Positions 44,816 to 57,740 are shown, counted from the stretch's first letter. The stretch: DNA of 64,000 nucleotides from Panopea generosa (GCA_029582155.1 CM055895.1:8281544-8345543); one strand, 5' to 3'. Notes: generated from the letters alone by a model not told the origin. Numbers and translations are program-made.

Positions 44816-44967
44816 TACAGTCAAACCTGTGTAAGCGGTCACCTCTATTAAGCAACCACATTTTCTATTTCCCGTTTCTATGCTTAAAGAGCAAATTAAG
44901 CAACAACCTGTGTTAAAAGGTCATTTGCTAATTCCAGAACTGGCTGCCTAAGACAGGTTTCACTGTA
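44816..44967. repeat. MITE family K (TACAGTCAAACCTGT), copy 1
   Basis: Inverted ends TACAGTCAAACCTGTGTAAG and ACAGGTTTCACTGTA with TA at both edges. The interior repeats 'ttaagcaaccac' / 'aagcaacaacctgt'. Inferred Tc1/mariner-type MITE. Confidence 0.72.
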
Positions 44968-45494
44968 TTTTTTTTACTGCATTCCCTTATTTTTAATCCG
45001 ATGTTATCCTTAAACAAGACACCAAATAATAATGTCATTAAAAAATAATTTCTGTTGAATCATTTAAGGGAATGTATGTTTTGTAATTGACAATCATAAC
45101 ATACTGTTACTGTATGCAGAAGCCACTTAACGTTTAAAACACAATACCTGTATCAACCTAGATAGAAAAATTAGGTATCGCGAGACATTAATATCATAAA
45201 AAGGCATGATTCTGAAAATAGGTGATATAGAGCGTTGCATCATACTGTAGAAATCGTGAAGAAATAGTGGTATGTTATATATACAAAAGTTTAACTGTGA
45301 ACTGACAATGTTAATGATACTGTTATTAACATGTAAATTCCAAAGGTTGGAAGGAAGTTTCAGGATTGTCGCTTGTGCAAGATAAACATGGAGAAAAGGG
45401 AGGGAAAACGTCCTCACAATTGTACTGAAAAGATATTGTAGTATCTTTATCATCTTTTTGTGGTATTGCTTTATTTATACAATAATATTTTATA

Positions 45495-45675
45495 TACAGT
45501 CAAACCTGTCTTAAGCAGCCAGTCATGGGAATGAATGAAAGTGGCCTTTTAAGACAGGTTGTTGCTTAATAGAGTTTTTTTTGCTCTGAAAGCATCAAAA
45601 TGGGAAATAGCAAATGTGGCTGCTTAAGACAAGTTGTTGCTTAATACAGATTACCACTTACACAGGTTTTACTAT
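45495..45675. repeat. MITE family K, copy 2
   Basis: TACAGTCAAACCTGTCTTAA at the left and ACACAGGTTTTACTA at the right; interior in rearranged order relative to copy 1. Confidence 0.68.
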
Positions 45676-46504
45676 TTTCCTTCACTCTAAACTAATTTAT
45701 TTTGCAGCAGATACTTGAATTGTCATTGATTATCTCTGTTTGGTAAAATAATTTATGCTATAAAGTACGAAAGTTTGGTAATAATATGTATGTGTTCATT
45801 TCAATGAGACAGTTCTTTTTCACATCAAGGGAGTCAATAAATGTCTGCTTATTTACAATTAACATTTGATTAGACATATTTTCATATATTCACAATATCT
45901 TAAAAGCGTATTTAATAAATTTTTCAAAATCTTTTGCATGGTTTTGTTTTTTAAAGATGCCTTAGTTTATGTTTCATGTTATGAATTTCATTTCCATTTC
46001 TATTAATTTTATTGAAATTTTGCTGTCAGAAGTATGACTGTACCTATTAGATAGAGGGGTGTTGGTACTATCTGAAGTGCACTAAGTAGAAAGGAGTGGA
46101 GATAATTAGTTAGGTAGAGATGGTATACAGGTACTCGGGTCTCACTACATAGTTGAATTTTGTTCTATATAAAATTAGGTCTAGGAATTCCATGGTAAAA
46201 CAAATTTTCCACATATTTTATTCATAGCAGGAATGTATCTGCTTATAAAAATTCACAATAACTGAAATATTAACTAGCTTGGTTTTAAAAAACAGTGCAG
46301 TGACACCCTAAGATCTTTTTTTAAAAAAAGTAGTCCTCAAATGCTCATAAATACACACTGTTTAAATCCTATACAAGACGTTTATTTGAACATCAGTGAT
46401 ATCTTATTGCAGTATTTGCTTTGCCAGCTTTTGCTTTACTTATCTGCAGCAAAAAAATCATAGTTCCTATAAACAATTTTGAAAATATTTCAAACCAAAT
46501 TACA
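45676..46504. other. Intergenic, nothing recognised
   Basis: AT-rich flank of the large satellite; no gene or shared repeat seen. Confidence 0.35.
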
Positions 46505-49500
46505 TTGTTTGTCTGATAGTAGTAAAATATACAGATGCATGTGTTTGTCTGGCAGTGGTATAATCTACAAATGTATGTTTGTCTGGCAGTAGTTTGATAT
46601 ACAGATGTATGTGTGTCTGACAGTAGTATAATATACAGATGCATTTGTTTGTCTGACAATAGTATAATATACAGATGTATGTGTTTGTCTGACAGAGGTA
46701 TAATATACAGATGCATGTGTTTGTCTGACAGTAGTATAATATACAGATGCATTTGTTTGTCTGACAGTTGTATAATATACAGATGCATGTGTTTGTCTGA
46801 CAGTAGTATAATATACAGATGAATGTGTTTGTCTGACAGTAGTATAATATACAGATGCATGTGTTTGTCTGACAGTAATATAATATACAGATGCATATGT
46901 TTGTCTGACAGCAGTATAATATACAGATGCATGTGTTTGTCTGACAGTAGTATAATATACAGATGTATGTGTTTGTCTGGCAGTAGTATAATATACAGAT
47001 GCATTTGTTTGTCTGACAGTAGTATAATATACAGATGCATGTGTTTGTCTGACAGTAGTATAATATACAGATGTATGTGTTTGTCTGACAGTAGTATAAT
47101 ATACAGATGCATTTGTTTGTCTGACAGTAGTACAATATACAGATGCATGTGTTTGTCTGACAGTAGTACAATACACAGATGCATGTGTTTGTCTGACAGT
47201 AATATAATATACAGATGCATTTGTTTGTCTGACAGTAGTATAATATACAGATGCATGTGTGTGTCTGACAGTAGTATAATATACAGATGCATGTGTTTGT
47301 CTGACAGTAGTATAATATACAGATGCATGTGTTTGTCTGACAGAGGTATAATATACAGATGCATGTGTTTGTCTGACAGTAGTATAATATACAGCTGTAT
47401 GTGTTTGTCTGACAGTCGTATAATATACAGATGTATGTGTTTGTCTGACATTAGTATAATATACAGATGAATGTGTTTGTCTGATAGTAATAAAATATAC
47501 AGATGCATGTGTTTGTCTGACAGAGGTATAATATTCAGATGTATGAGCTTGTCTTACAGTGGTATAATATACAGATGCATGTGTTTGTCTGACAGTGGTA
47601 TATATACAGATGCATGTGTTTGTCTGACAGTGGTATAATATACAGATGTATGTATTTGTCTGACAGTGGTATAATATGCAGATGCATGTGTTTGTCTGAC
47701 AGAGGTATAATATATAGATGTATGTGTTTGTCTGACAGTAGTATAATATTCAGATGTATGTGTTTGTCTGACAGTGGTATAATATACAGATGCATGTGTT
47801 TGTCTGGCAGTGGTATACTATACAGATGTATGTGTTTGTCTGACAGTAGTATAATATACAGATGCATGTGTTTGTCTGACAGAGGTATAATATACAGATG
47901 TATGTGTTTGTCTGACAGTAGTATAATATTCAGATGTATGTGTTTGTCTGACAGTAGTATAATATACAGATGCATGTGTTTGTCTGGCAGTGGTATAATA
48001 TACAGATGCATGTGTTTGTCTGACAGTGGTATAATATACAGATGTATGTGTTTGTCTGGCAGTGGTATAATATACAGATGTATGTGTTTGTCTGACAGTG
48101 GTATACTATACAGATGCATGTGTTTGTCTGGCAGTGGTATACTATACAGATGTATGTGTTTGTCTGACAGTAGTATAATATACAGATGCATGTGTTTGTC
48201 TGACAGAGGTATAATATACAGATGTATGTGTTTGTCTGACAGTAGTATAATATTCAGATGTATGTGTTTGTCTGACAGTAGTATAATATACAGATGCATG
48301 TGTTTGTCTGGCAGTGGTATAATATACAGATGCATGTGTTTGTCTGACAGTGGTATAATATACAGATGCATGTGTTTGTCTGACAGTGGTATGATATACA
48401 GATGTATGTGTTTGTCTGACAGTGGTATAATATACAGATGTATGTGTTTGTCTGGCAGTAGTATAATATACAGATGCATGTGTTTGTCTGACAGTGGTAT
48501 AATATTCAGATGTATGTGTTTGTCTGACAGTGGTATAATTTACAAATGTATGTGTTTGTCTGACAGTAGTATAATATACAGATGTATGTGTTTGTCTGAC
48601 AGTAGTATAATATACAGCTGTATGTGTTTGTCTGGCAGTGGTATAATATACAGATGTATGAGTTTGACTGGCAGTGGTATAATATACAGATGTATGTGTT
48701 TGTCTGACAGTAGTCTAATATACAGATGTATGTGTTTGTCTGACAGTAATAAAATATACAGATGTATGTGTTTGCCTGATAGAAATATAATATACAGATG
48801 TATGTGTGTGTCTGACAGTAATATAATATACAGATGTATGTGTTTATCTGACAGTAATATAATATACAGATGTATGTGTTTGTCTGACAGTGGTATAATA
48901 TACAGATGTATGTGTTTATCTTACAGTAATATAATATACAGATGTATGTGTTTGTCTGACAGTGGTATAATATACAGATGTATGTGTTTGTCTGACAGAG
49001 GTATAATATACAGATGCATGTGTTTGTCTGACAGTAGTAAAATATACAGATGTATGTGTTTGTCTGACAGAGGTATAATATACAGATGCATGTGTTTGTC
49101 TGACAGTGGTATAATATACAGATGTATGTGTTTGTCTGGCAGTGGTATAATATACAGATGCATGTGTTTGTCTGACAGTGGTATGATATACAGATGTATG
49201 TGTTTGTCTGACAGTGGTATAATATACAGATGTATGTGTTTGTCTGGCAGTAGTATAATATACAGATGCATGTGTTTGTCTGACAGTGGTATAATATTCA
49301 GATGTATGTGTTTGTCTGACAGTGGTATAATTTACAAATGTATGTGTTTGTCTGACAGTAGTATAATATACAGATGTATGTGTTTGTCTGACAGTAGTAT
49401 AATATACAGCTGTATGTGTTTGTCTGGCAGTGGTATAATATACAGATGTATGAGTTTGACTGGCAGTGGTATAATATACAGATGTATGTGTTTGTCTGAC

Positions 49501-50860
49501 AGTAGTCTAATATACAGATGTATGTGTTTGTCTGACAGTAATAAAATATACAGATGTATGTGTTTGCCTGATAGAAATATAATATACAGATGTATGTGTG
49601 TATCTGACAGTAATATAATATACAGATGTATGTGTTTATCTGACAGTAATATAATATACAGATGTATGTGTTTGTCTGACAGTGGTATAATATACAGATG
49701 TATGTGTTTATCTTACAGTAATATAATATACAGATGTATGTGTTTGTCTGACAGTGGTATAATATACAGATGTATGTGTTTGTCTGACAGAGGTATAATA
49801 TACAGATGCATGTGTTTGTCTGATAGTAGTAAAATATACAGATGTATGTGTTTGTCTGACAGAGGTATAATATACAGATGCATGTGTTTGTCTGACAGAG
49901 GTATAATGTACAGATGCATGTGTTTGTCTGACAGTAGTATAATATACAGATGCATGTGTTTGTCTGGCAGTGGTATAATATACAGATGCATGTGTTTGCC
50001 TGACAGTGGTATAATATGCAGATGTATGTGTTTGTCTGACAGAGGTATAATATACAGATGTATGTGTTTGTCTTACATTAGTATAATATACAGATGTATG
50101 TGTTTGTCTGACAGTAGTATAATATACAGATGTATGTGTTTGTCTGACAAAAGTATAATATACAGATGTATGTGTTTGTCTTACAGTAATATAATATACA
50201 GATGTATGTGTTTATCTGACAGTTATATAATATATAGATACATGTGTTTATCTGACAGTAATATAAAATACAGATTCATGTGTTTGTCTGACAGTAGTAT
50301 AATATACAGATGCATGTGTTTGTCTGACAGTAGTATAATATACAGATGCATGTGTTTGTCTGACAGTAATATAATATACAGATGCATGCGTTTGTCTGAC
50401 AGTAATATAATATACAGATGCATGTGTTTGTCTGATAGTAATATAATATACAGATTTATGTGTTTGTCTGACAGTAATATAATATACAGATGCATGTGTT
50501 TGTATGATAGTAATATACTATACAGATGTATGTGTTTGTCTGACAGTAATGTAATATACAGACACATGTGTTTGTCTGATAGTAATATAATATACAGATG
50601 CATGTGTTTGTCTGATAGTAATATAATATACAGATGCATGTGTTTGTCTGATAGTAATATAATATACAGATGTATGTGTTTGTCTGACAGTAATATAATA
50701 TACAGATGCATGTGTTTGTCTGATAGTAATATAATATACAGATGCATGTGTTTATATGATGGTAGCATAATATATAAATGTATGTGTTTATCTTACAGTA
50801 ATATAATTACAGATGTATGTGTTTGTATGATAGAAGTTACTGATCACAGTGTTAATGCAT
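46505..50860. repeat. 36-bp satellite, about 120 units, with higher-order duplications
   Basis: Unit near 'gtataatatacagatg[ct]atgtgtttgtctgacagt'. A 324-bp block (9 units) repeats at 47813 and 48137, and a 792-bp block (22 units) at about 48355-49146 and 49147-49938, with few differences, so the second duplication is recent. One unit near 47590 lacks two bases, shifting the reading frame. Since 36 is divisible by three and the unit has no stop in several frames, runs of up to 1,103 codons stay open on the plus strand and 371 on the minus strand. Confidence 0.95.
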
Positions 50861-51387
50861 ACCAGCTAATATATTGTGTTACAGATTTTTATACACCAAA
50901 TGTGTTCCAAATTTTTATCTTTTAATTGATAGTAAGTTTTGTTTTAGCAAATATTTTGTTGTTGTTTTTTAAAAAATAAAATGTGTTGATTTTTTTGCCT
51001 GTTTCTTACCATTTTTGAATATTCCAAAATCAAGTTTCAGTGATTACTCAGCAACAAAAAAAAGAGAAGAAAAATCTATACTGCTATAAATTTACAATAG
51101 TAACTTTTCTATAAAAAATCTTGTTTATAAATAAAAAAACACCTTGCACATACACACCCTCAAGCACATTTAAATATAATATGCGTATATCACACATTTT
51201 TTTCTTGAAAGATCAAATTTCAATTAAAAATCATTAAAATAACAATGAGTTGATTCTTATAAGTGATCCAGTGGTAAAGGCCTTGGACTTCATAACATCT
51301 TAATCGGTTGCTTTTCCTTCTTTATATAAGTCCTTGTATAAACGAACCTATTTTATTAACTTCTTTCTGCGTCTGTAATGTAGTGCT
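50861..51387. other. Intergenic, nothing recognised
   Basis: Very AT-rich; no gene supported. Confidence 0.35.
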
Positions 51388-51580
51388 GGGCCTGGTTAGC
51401 TCATTTGGTAGCACATCTGACTACCAATCCAAGGGTCGTGAGTTCAATATCCGCCAGGCCGCAGTCTCTGTGATGAATGATATGCGACATTTAGTCTCGT
51501 CATTCGTTTCTAACTGCTGATTCAAGTGGGAAAGTTATCAGTTACTTGAGGTGATTGCGTGCTGAAGTTCTGCTTAACCT
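51388..51580 (+). mobile_element. SINE family 1, copy truncated at the 3' side
   Basis: Head 'gggcctggttagctcatttggtagcac...gggtcgtgagttcaat', then body 'gattcaagtgggaaagttatcagttac'. The tail is lost before the (GT)n run. Confidence 0.83.

Positions 51581-51584
<4 letters not shown>

Positions 51585-51629
<45 letters not shown>
51585..51629. repeat. (GT)n microsatellite
   Basis: About 22 uninterrupted TG/GT dinucleotides right after the SINE at 51388-51580. Confidence 0.95.
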
Positions 51630-51839
51630 TTTATGAAGTAAAATGACTTTTTTTTCAAATGTTCTTAAAGCAATATACGTAGCTGCTTAACGTTTGTTTA
51701 AGAAACAACAGGTGCAACGTATCCAAATTACATAGTACGATGCGCCATTTTAAAGAAATCTTCGAGGAATTATTAAATCCCTTCTTAATTCGCCAATGAA
51801 CATATCCAGGAGATCTTATGTAATTTGTATGACAAGCGA

Positions 51840-51905
51840 GACGTGGCTCAGTGGTATATCAACGGACCCAGGATCGGGCGAGACACTATATCTGCATATT
51901 ATATG
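51840..51905 (+). repeat. Possible SINE head (tRNA-like)
   Basis: 'gacgtggctcagtggtatatcaac' has an A-box-like string and 'ggatcgggcgagacac' a weak B-box position. Only the head is visible. Confidence 0.25.
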
Positions 51906-52169
51906 GTTCGTACTGGTCCTACATAATGTCAGTAAGACTCAGTTTAAACATATTTTATTTTAATATATCTTGAAATGGTGTCGGCCTGTAAGTTCTGCCA
52001 ACATTAGATCCGGTTATTCTATAAAAATGATGACAGTTGTACAACGGCTTAATAGAAATCGAATAGAAAAATAATAAAAAATTCAAATGAAAGAGAGAGA
52101 AGACGACTCTATTCTGATTTGTCTCAATTTGTAAGAACTTGTTTCACAATCAATGTAAAACGAATAAGT

Positions 52170-52397
52170 TTTACCCTTTACTTCATACAGACGCCTTTGG
52201 ACACCTCTAATATAGACGCCTTTGGACACCTAATATAGAAGGCTTTTTTAATTATTTGGTGGACTATGTTTATATTAACTGACAGAGTGGAAAACAGTGC
52301 AGGAAGTGTTACGAGCAATCTGAACTCTTCCTGCCTGTTTTCAAAGACCTTCTGTGATTGGTGCGGGAAAACACGTATTTATGGAGTAAAGGGTTAA
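52170..52397. repeat. piggyBac-like MITE family C, copy 3
   Basis: TTTACCCTTTACTTCATACA at the left, TTTATGGAGTAAAGGGTTAA at the right. Both ends are intact apart from TTTA for TTAA on the left; hairpin core 'acagtgcaggaagtgtt' / 'ctcttcctgcctgtt'. Confidence 0.77.
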
Positions 52398-52737
52398 AAG
52401 AAGCATGACGTAAGAGAACTGTTTTCTAAAGCTGATTGACGCACCAACTGAAGCACTTGTGTAAATTAATACAATCTATTGTTTCAATATTTACGTGAAC
52501 AATCGGATTTGTTGAACTGTTTTAAGACTTAATCATCGTGGACAATATCCGCATAAAAGGGTGTTTTGAAATATCTATTCAGTGTGTATTTACTGAAAAT
52601 GTGTTTATGGGTATTCTAAAAGAGGTTAATTATAATACACACGATCTGAATAGCTGACTTGATTTTTGTCTTTTCCTGTTAAAGTGCGTCACCTACATAA
52701 TATGTAAACGAACATTCTTTTCTTCTTTTTTTTTCGA

Positions 52738-52962
52738 AATGGTGTTAAACGCTATTTCACATTTCCGGTTATACATGGCATATCCAGTTTTATTGGTGGA
52801 TGACATCAGAACAAATTCTAGTAGAACCACTGTCTTTCCGCAAGTAACTGGCAAACTTTCTCACATAAAGGTCTTGAAGCAAGCGGGACTCGAACAAACG
52901 ACCTTAGCGGTGAAAGGTAAGATACTGAGATGGCGCTTTGGACCACTCGGCTACGGATGGCC
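52738..52962 (-). mobile_element. SINE family 2, copy 5
   Basis: Minus-strand copy: tail complement 'aatggtgttaaacgctattt' at the left, head complement 'gcgctttggaccactcggc' at the right, B-box complement 'cgggactcgaacaaacgacc'. The open frame through it is a by-product. Confidence 0.82.
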
Positions 52963-54605
52963 CTGGCGAACGTTTTCAGAAGCTGCAGAACTTGTGTGCA
53001 CGATGAGCAAACACTCTAGAAGTTTTATAAATGAAATAAAAATAAACAACTGACGTACTAATGATGAGACATTTTGGTCTAAAAATAAACAATGGCTTTA
53101 TAGATTATAGATACGTCAAGAAACATCATCATAGCTAAAACGCAATTTTACGGTCAATGCCCTCTTAATAACACTCAATGCCAGATCATTTATCTCACAT
53201 AAATTCCGACACAATTAAAATAAAATATTGTTTACAGATAGAAAAAGAAAAAGCACCATGGTTGGCTAATTTACGCATCAGATATACGCCGTATTGTTCA
53301 GTTAGAAATTCAGATAATTTGCCAAATTTAATAGAGATGTAGTGATTGTCGCGTTTGTGTATATTTCACGAGGTTTGTTTTCGTATCAAATTATAAATTA
53401 ATTATTTATGATCTGTGTGGTCGTAGTAATTAATTGATAATTAAATCAACAATTCATAATAAATAATTAGTGTATAGTAGTTTGTACCAAAGGTTAGTTA
53501 ATTACAGCGAATACGATTTATCGATGACAGGTTCTATTTTTATATAATTATGTTGATCACGAAGGTTTGCAAAAATATATGGGTTTTTTGTTGTTGTTTA
53601 ATTTAGACGATGACCGCACGGTATTGCGCAGCTATTACATTATACTGCGCGTAAGTGGTACACTCTGTACTATAACGGCGAGTATGATGAAATGGGAATA
53701 ACATTATATGGGGACACGGGTGTACTTTTGCCCCACGTAAGATACTATGTTTTTAAGTCTGTTGAACTCTTAAATACCACGAAGTTACTCGAGAAACTAA
53801 TCGGTAAAATAGTAAATATAACGGTAACTCAGGAAATTAGTCAGTAATATAAGTTTATAAAGCCTTTCAAAAGATACGAGCAGTGTTTAATCAGAACACC
53901 GTTCAATGTACATGTATTAGTAAACACACATTATGTTTCGTGTACCTTCTACATTTGAACAAAATCCATTCAATTCTTGTTTTCACTCTATTTAGTCTAT
54001 CCATACATTGTATGTAAAATATTTATGTACCATCGCACGTTTACATTGTAATTGCACATATGTGTTTTCAGTACATGTTTTTTTTATTTGCTCTGATATG
54101 TTTATGATTAAGTGTCATGTATGCTCAAGTGAGATAAAGTAGTCTGTATTCACATAATGATGGCAAGAACAGGATCACGGTGCCTCATGTATGTCGTAAG
54201 AAGCGACACTTTCAGTTATACCATAGAATTTGCTGAAATTCTGCAGTTCTGCAGGTATCAAGGTTCTAGGTTCATTCTGCATATTCATTCAAGTTTGTTG
54301 ATACTTTAATCTGTATGGTATTTGTTGTTTTTAGACATGTACAGTGAGCCTGGAATTTTCCTTCCTGTTTGCGTCGAATAACCTTCAATGTGTTGGTACG
54401 CCGTAAAATCCCATTCTATCATTCATTCATTCATTCATTCATTCATTCATTCATTCATTCATTCATTCATTCATTCATTCATAGACAACTATACGTGTAT
54501 ACACTTCATTTATTACGATTGTGTATGAGGCCTTATATCGAACTAATCCAATTTGATAATCGGTATCTGAGTTATGGTTCTTGGATTATTATCATTATTT
54601 TTTTG
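52963..54605. other. Intergenic, AT-rich, no gene supported
   Basis: No exon-like signal recognised. At 54340-54415 a SINE-type 3' tail ('...acgccgtaaaatcccattc') leads into the (ATTC)n run. Confidence 0.35.
54419..54482. repeat. (ATTC)n microsatellite, probable SINE tail
   Basis: Sixteen uninterrupted tetranucleotides directly following 'cgccgtaaaatcccattc', the way SINE family 2-like elements end ('ggcgttaaacccca'). Confidence 0.85.
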
Positions 54606-54832
54606 AATGGGGTTTTACGCCATTTTCAACACATTTCAGGTTATTGCATATGGCATATCCAGTTTTACTGGTGGAGGAAAACCTCAGACTGAGTAAGACT
54701 GAGTAGAACCACTGTCCTTCCGCAAGTAACTGGAAACTTTCTCACATAAAATTTTTGGAGCGAACGGGACTCGAACCTTAGCGGTAAGAGGGTAAGTGAT
54801 CTTGAGACGGCGCCTTAGACCACTCGGTATAA
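54606..54832 (-). mobile_element. SINE family 2, copy 6
   Basis: Minus-strand, nearly full length: 'aatggggttttacgccattttcaacac' at the left, 'cgggactcgaacctt' and 'ggcgccttagaccactcgg' at the right. Confidence 0.83.
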
Positions 54833-54939
54833 GAGTATCTGTTTGGCTATGACCTTTTGCCTCAAGTGAGCGATTTATGGGCACCGTTGACCGCATGTTC
54901 AGGTATACATATATATATATATGTTTTTGCATTTGCGAA

Positions 54940-55120
54940 TACAGTCAAACCTGTACGCGGTCACCCTATTAAGCAGCCACTTGTCTGAAGCAGTCGCATT
55001 AGTCATTTCCCATTTATATGCTTTCAGGGCAAATTAAAACTGCATTAAACAGCAACCTGTTTTTAAAGGCCACTTTTGCTCTTTCCATTGACTGGGTGCT
55101 AAAGACAGGTCTGACTGTAT
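54940..55120. repeat. MITE family K, copy 3
   Basis: TACAGTCAAACCTGTACGCG ... AAGACAGGTCTGACTGTA with the typical 'ttaagcagccacttgtc' interior. Confidence 0.75.
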
Positions 55121-55540
55121 ATAGTAAATTGAATTACGTCATTGGTGCAGGTAAATATAAACATTTGTAATTTGTTGTTCGAAACGGCCGCGGATATGTC
55201 GTTGCTGTTTTGACGATGGGCGTAATTTATCATGATCACAAGTTTGATTGATAATAATCAATAAACAAACAAAATGTCTTACATATTTTAAAACAAATGT
55301 CAGATAATCGACGTGTTTCAAGGTCCTGTTATAATTTAAGTGGTTTATGTGTGCATTCTAATGCAAACATGAATATATATTTATGCACCAATTGCGCGTT
55401 GAACATGTGATCCCAATTGATAGTTGTAATAAAACATTACGTGTCGCAGTTTAGGCATACTTTATATATTTTAGTAACTTCCTATTTTCTTTTAAGAGAT
55501 ATGAGCTTTTTTTCATGGCCTTAGAACAAAGTGAAATACC

Positions 55541-55625
55541 AATCATTGCAGAGACTGTGGTCCGGCGGGAATTTCAACTCACGACTTCTTAGATGGCAGT
55601 CGGACTAATATATGTGGGCCCGGCC
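55541..55625 (-). mobile_element. SINE family 1, head fragment
   Basis: 'aatcattgcagagactgtgg', 'cgggaatttcaactcacgac' and 'gtgggcccgg' match the inverted head; the body is absent. Confidence 0.6.
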
Positions 55626-57261
55626 TGTTATAAATAATGTGATTCAACGATATATTTTAAAATATACCGTACGTGTAGGTGATTTTAACACATTCACCCA
55701 TGAACATATAGGTTAATCTGAATGTACAACACATCGATAATTACGGATTAAGATTTAAATATGTTATTAGTACATACATATATGCACCAGGGTCCAGTTG
55801 AATAAAGATCAGTTATGTTAGCTTTATGTTCCGCTAAGATAAATTATATAGATCTAATTCATACACTAGTACTAACATTTATCAAAATTCAGTCATTTTT
55901 ATTCGCATATATCGCAGCGGTTGACTAGTGGTAAAAAGCGACTCTAAACAACAACAAATTGGCATTTTAGATTTATGATAGCAAGGTTTCATGAATTTGA
56001 AAGAAACAATGACATTAAAATGTATTTATCTCAAAACGCCACGTTTTGTAAACCTCATTTAAAATATTGTATTGTTATAAACGGTTCCTTTAACAAGGCT
56101 CTGATGACGCAATCGGCGCATCCAGATTTTAAAGAAAATCAGTCTAGATTTATATTAGCAGCAAACTTACAAAAAATGTCCCCCTCCCTCCCTGGTAGAA
56201 TGGTTAGTGGTGCGATCCCCGAGCGGGCCATACCAATGACACTCGTACTTCGAGTGAGGCTCATTAACAGGTGATATATGAACACAATGTTTTTTATTGG
56301 GACAAGCCCCTGTGGAGTGGCTAGTGTATACGCCCCCATCGTTCAGAACAAAAGTAATAAAATATCATATATACTGATTACAGCTGACCGGCCAGTCATG
56401 TCGGATCGTATATAGCTGTACTGTGCCGCGTATATATCACGATATAAAGCACCTCGCGACTCGTCAATATTATGTTGTTAGGTAATTTGTACTCGGTTGA
56501 CATTTAAAATAACATATAGATACACATGATTTTTATCGACTTTGTAAAGCAACTTGAAACTCCAATCTGCATAGGTAATTTCGTTTTTATTAAATTATTA
56601 ACTGCGACTGCATTAAGTGTAAACCTTTTAGTGATTATTTTTTAGCGTTACTACCACATGCACTTGCAGGCCTACTGATTGATATTAAAGGTGTTTCAAA
56701 AATATGAAACGCCAATTAACTTTTCTTGCATATTTTAAATTATGTATGGTCACCCAGTAGTTTTAAACTTAGTAATTTTATATTGATTGTGAAATAACTG
56801 AAACAAATCAGGGTAGGATCCCCTCCCAACTCCAGACAAAATCCCCCGCTCAAAATTAACTATCTAGACATAATCCCTACCATGTGTCCCTACAAGGCGG
56901 ACAAAATCCCACCCCACCTCCACACCACATATCACACTCGAAGTTTTACTTGGGTAGGGTCTTGCTCAAGGACAACACACATAGCCGTAGCGAAGGATCG
57001 AGCCCACGACTCCCGGCCTTTGATCTGATGCTCTGACACTGAATCACGTGCTCCACCCAGATGTATTGCAACTGACAACTATTCACATTTGAATACTTTT
57101 ATCCAGTTGGGTTCGAACGTGCAGGGCCCAGTTGTGACTGGTAAGACCCGCCGGCAAAACAGTGACGTAATTGCAATAAAACACGTGAAGTGAACAATGT
57201 GATATTGCATCCCACGTTTGGTCACACTGGGATCGCAACCTTAGTGTTGACGATACAGTAG
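55626..57261. other. Intergenic, no gene supported
   Basis: Includes a weak SINE-like stretch at 56200-56345 (two near-inverted 'tagtg...gcgatcccc' / 'ggctagtgtatacgcccc' pieces) and a possible repeat G/SINE head at 56955-57060 ('gtcttgctcaaggacaac...gatcgagcccacgactcccgg'). A 99-codon frame at 55975 has no recognisable product. Confidence 0.3.
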
Positions 57262-57535
57262 AATGGAATAGAATAGAATGGAATGGAATGGAATGGAATG
57301 GAATGGAATGGAATGGAATGGAATGGAATGTCAATGGAATGTGGAATTGAATGGAATGGAATGGAATGTAAATGGAATGGAATGGAATGGAATGGAATGG
57401 AATGGAATGGAATGGAATGGAATGGAATGTCAATGGAATGGAATGGAATGTGGAATTGAATGGAATGGAATGGAATGTAAATGGAATGGAATGGAATGTG
57501 GAATTGAATGGAATGGAATGGAATGGAATAGAAAT
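57262..57535. repeat. (GGAAT)n satellite with a higher-order pattern
   Basis: Pentamer GGAAT/AATGG interrupted in a fixed order: 'tgtcaatggaa', 'tgtggaattgaatgg', then 'tgtaaatgg'. The set is seen twice, with a partial third 'tgtggaattgaatgg'. Confidence 0.93.
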
Positions 57536-57602
57536 ATAGTATAACAATACTTTAGTTTTAAAGTGAGCAATAAAGCAAAGCTTAATGTCATTCTAAATAT
57601 AT

Positions 57603-57740
57603 AAGCTCAGTCGGTAGCGCGTCTGACTATTATTCCAGGGGTTGGGAGTTCGAGTCTTCACCCGGCTACAGTCAACGTTCACTGATCGTCTGTTAACCCT
57701 CAATGGCATTAACATGGCGCTAAATATTCAAACAAACAAA
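57603..57740 (+). mobile_element. SINE family 1, short form, copy 2
   Basis: Head 'agctcagtcggtagcgcgtctgac...gggagttcgagtcttcacccgg' joined directly to 'gatcgtctgttaaccctcaatggc...ctaaatattcaaacaaac', the same internal deletion as at 28413-28551. Confidence 0.82.

Noticed and set aside
46393-47508. 371-codon minus-strand frame
   Set aside because: Same satellite read backwards; no independent evidence of coding.
46505-50860. Possible CRISPR-like array because of the regular 36-bp period
   Set aside because: There are no unique spacers; units are directly adjacent. The window is eukaryotic.
47614-50925. 1,103-codon open frame (repeating 12-residue unit with C-M-C-L-S-D)
   Set aside because: It is the translation of the 36-bp satellite. 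Period divisible by three keeps the frame open, similar long frames exist on the other strand (371 and 314 codons), and no promoter, start context or non-repeat domain is present.
57083-57547. 154-codon minus-strand frame rich in S-I-P-F-H
   Set aside because: Translation of the GGAAT repeat plus flanking sequence.
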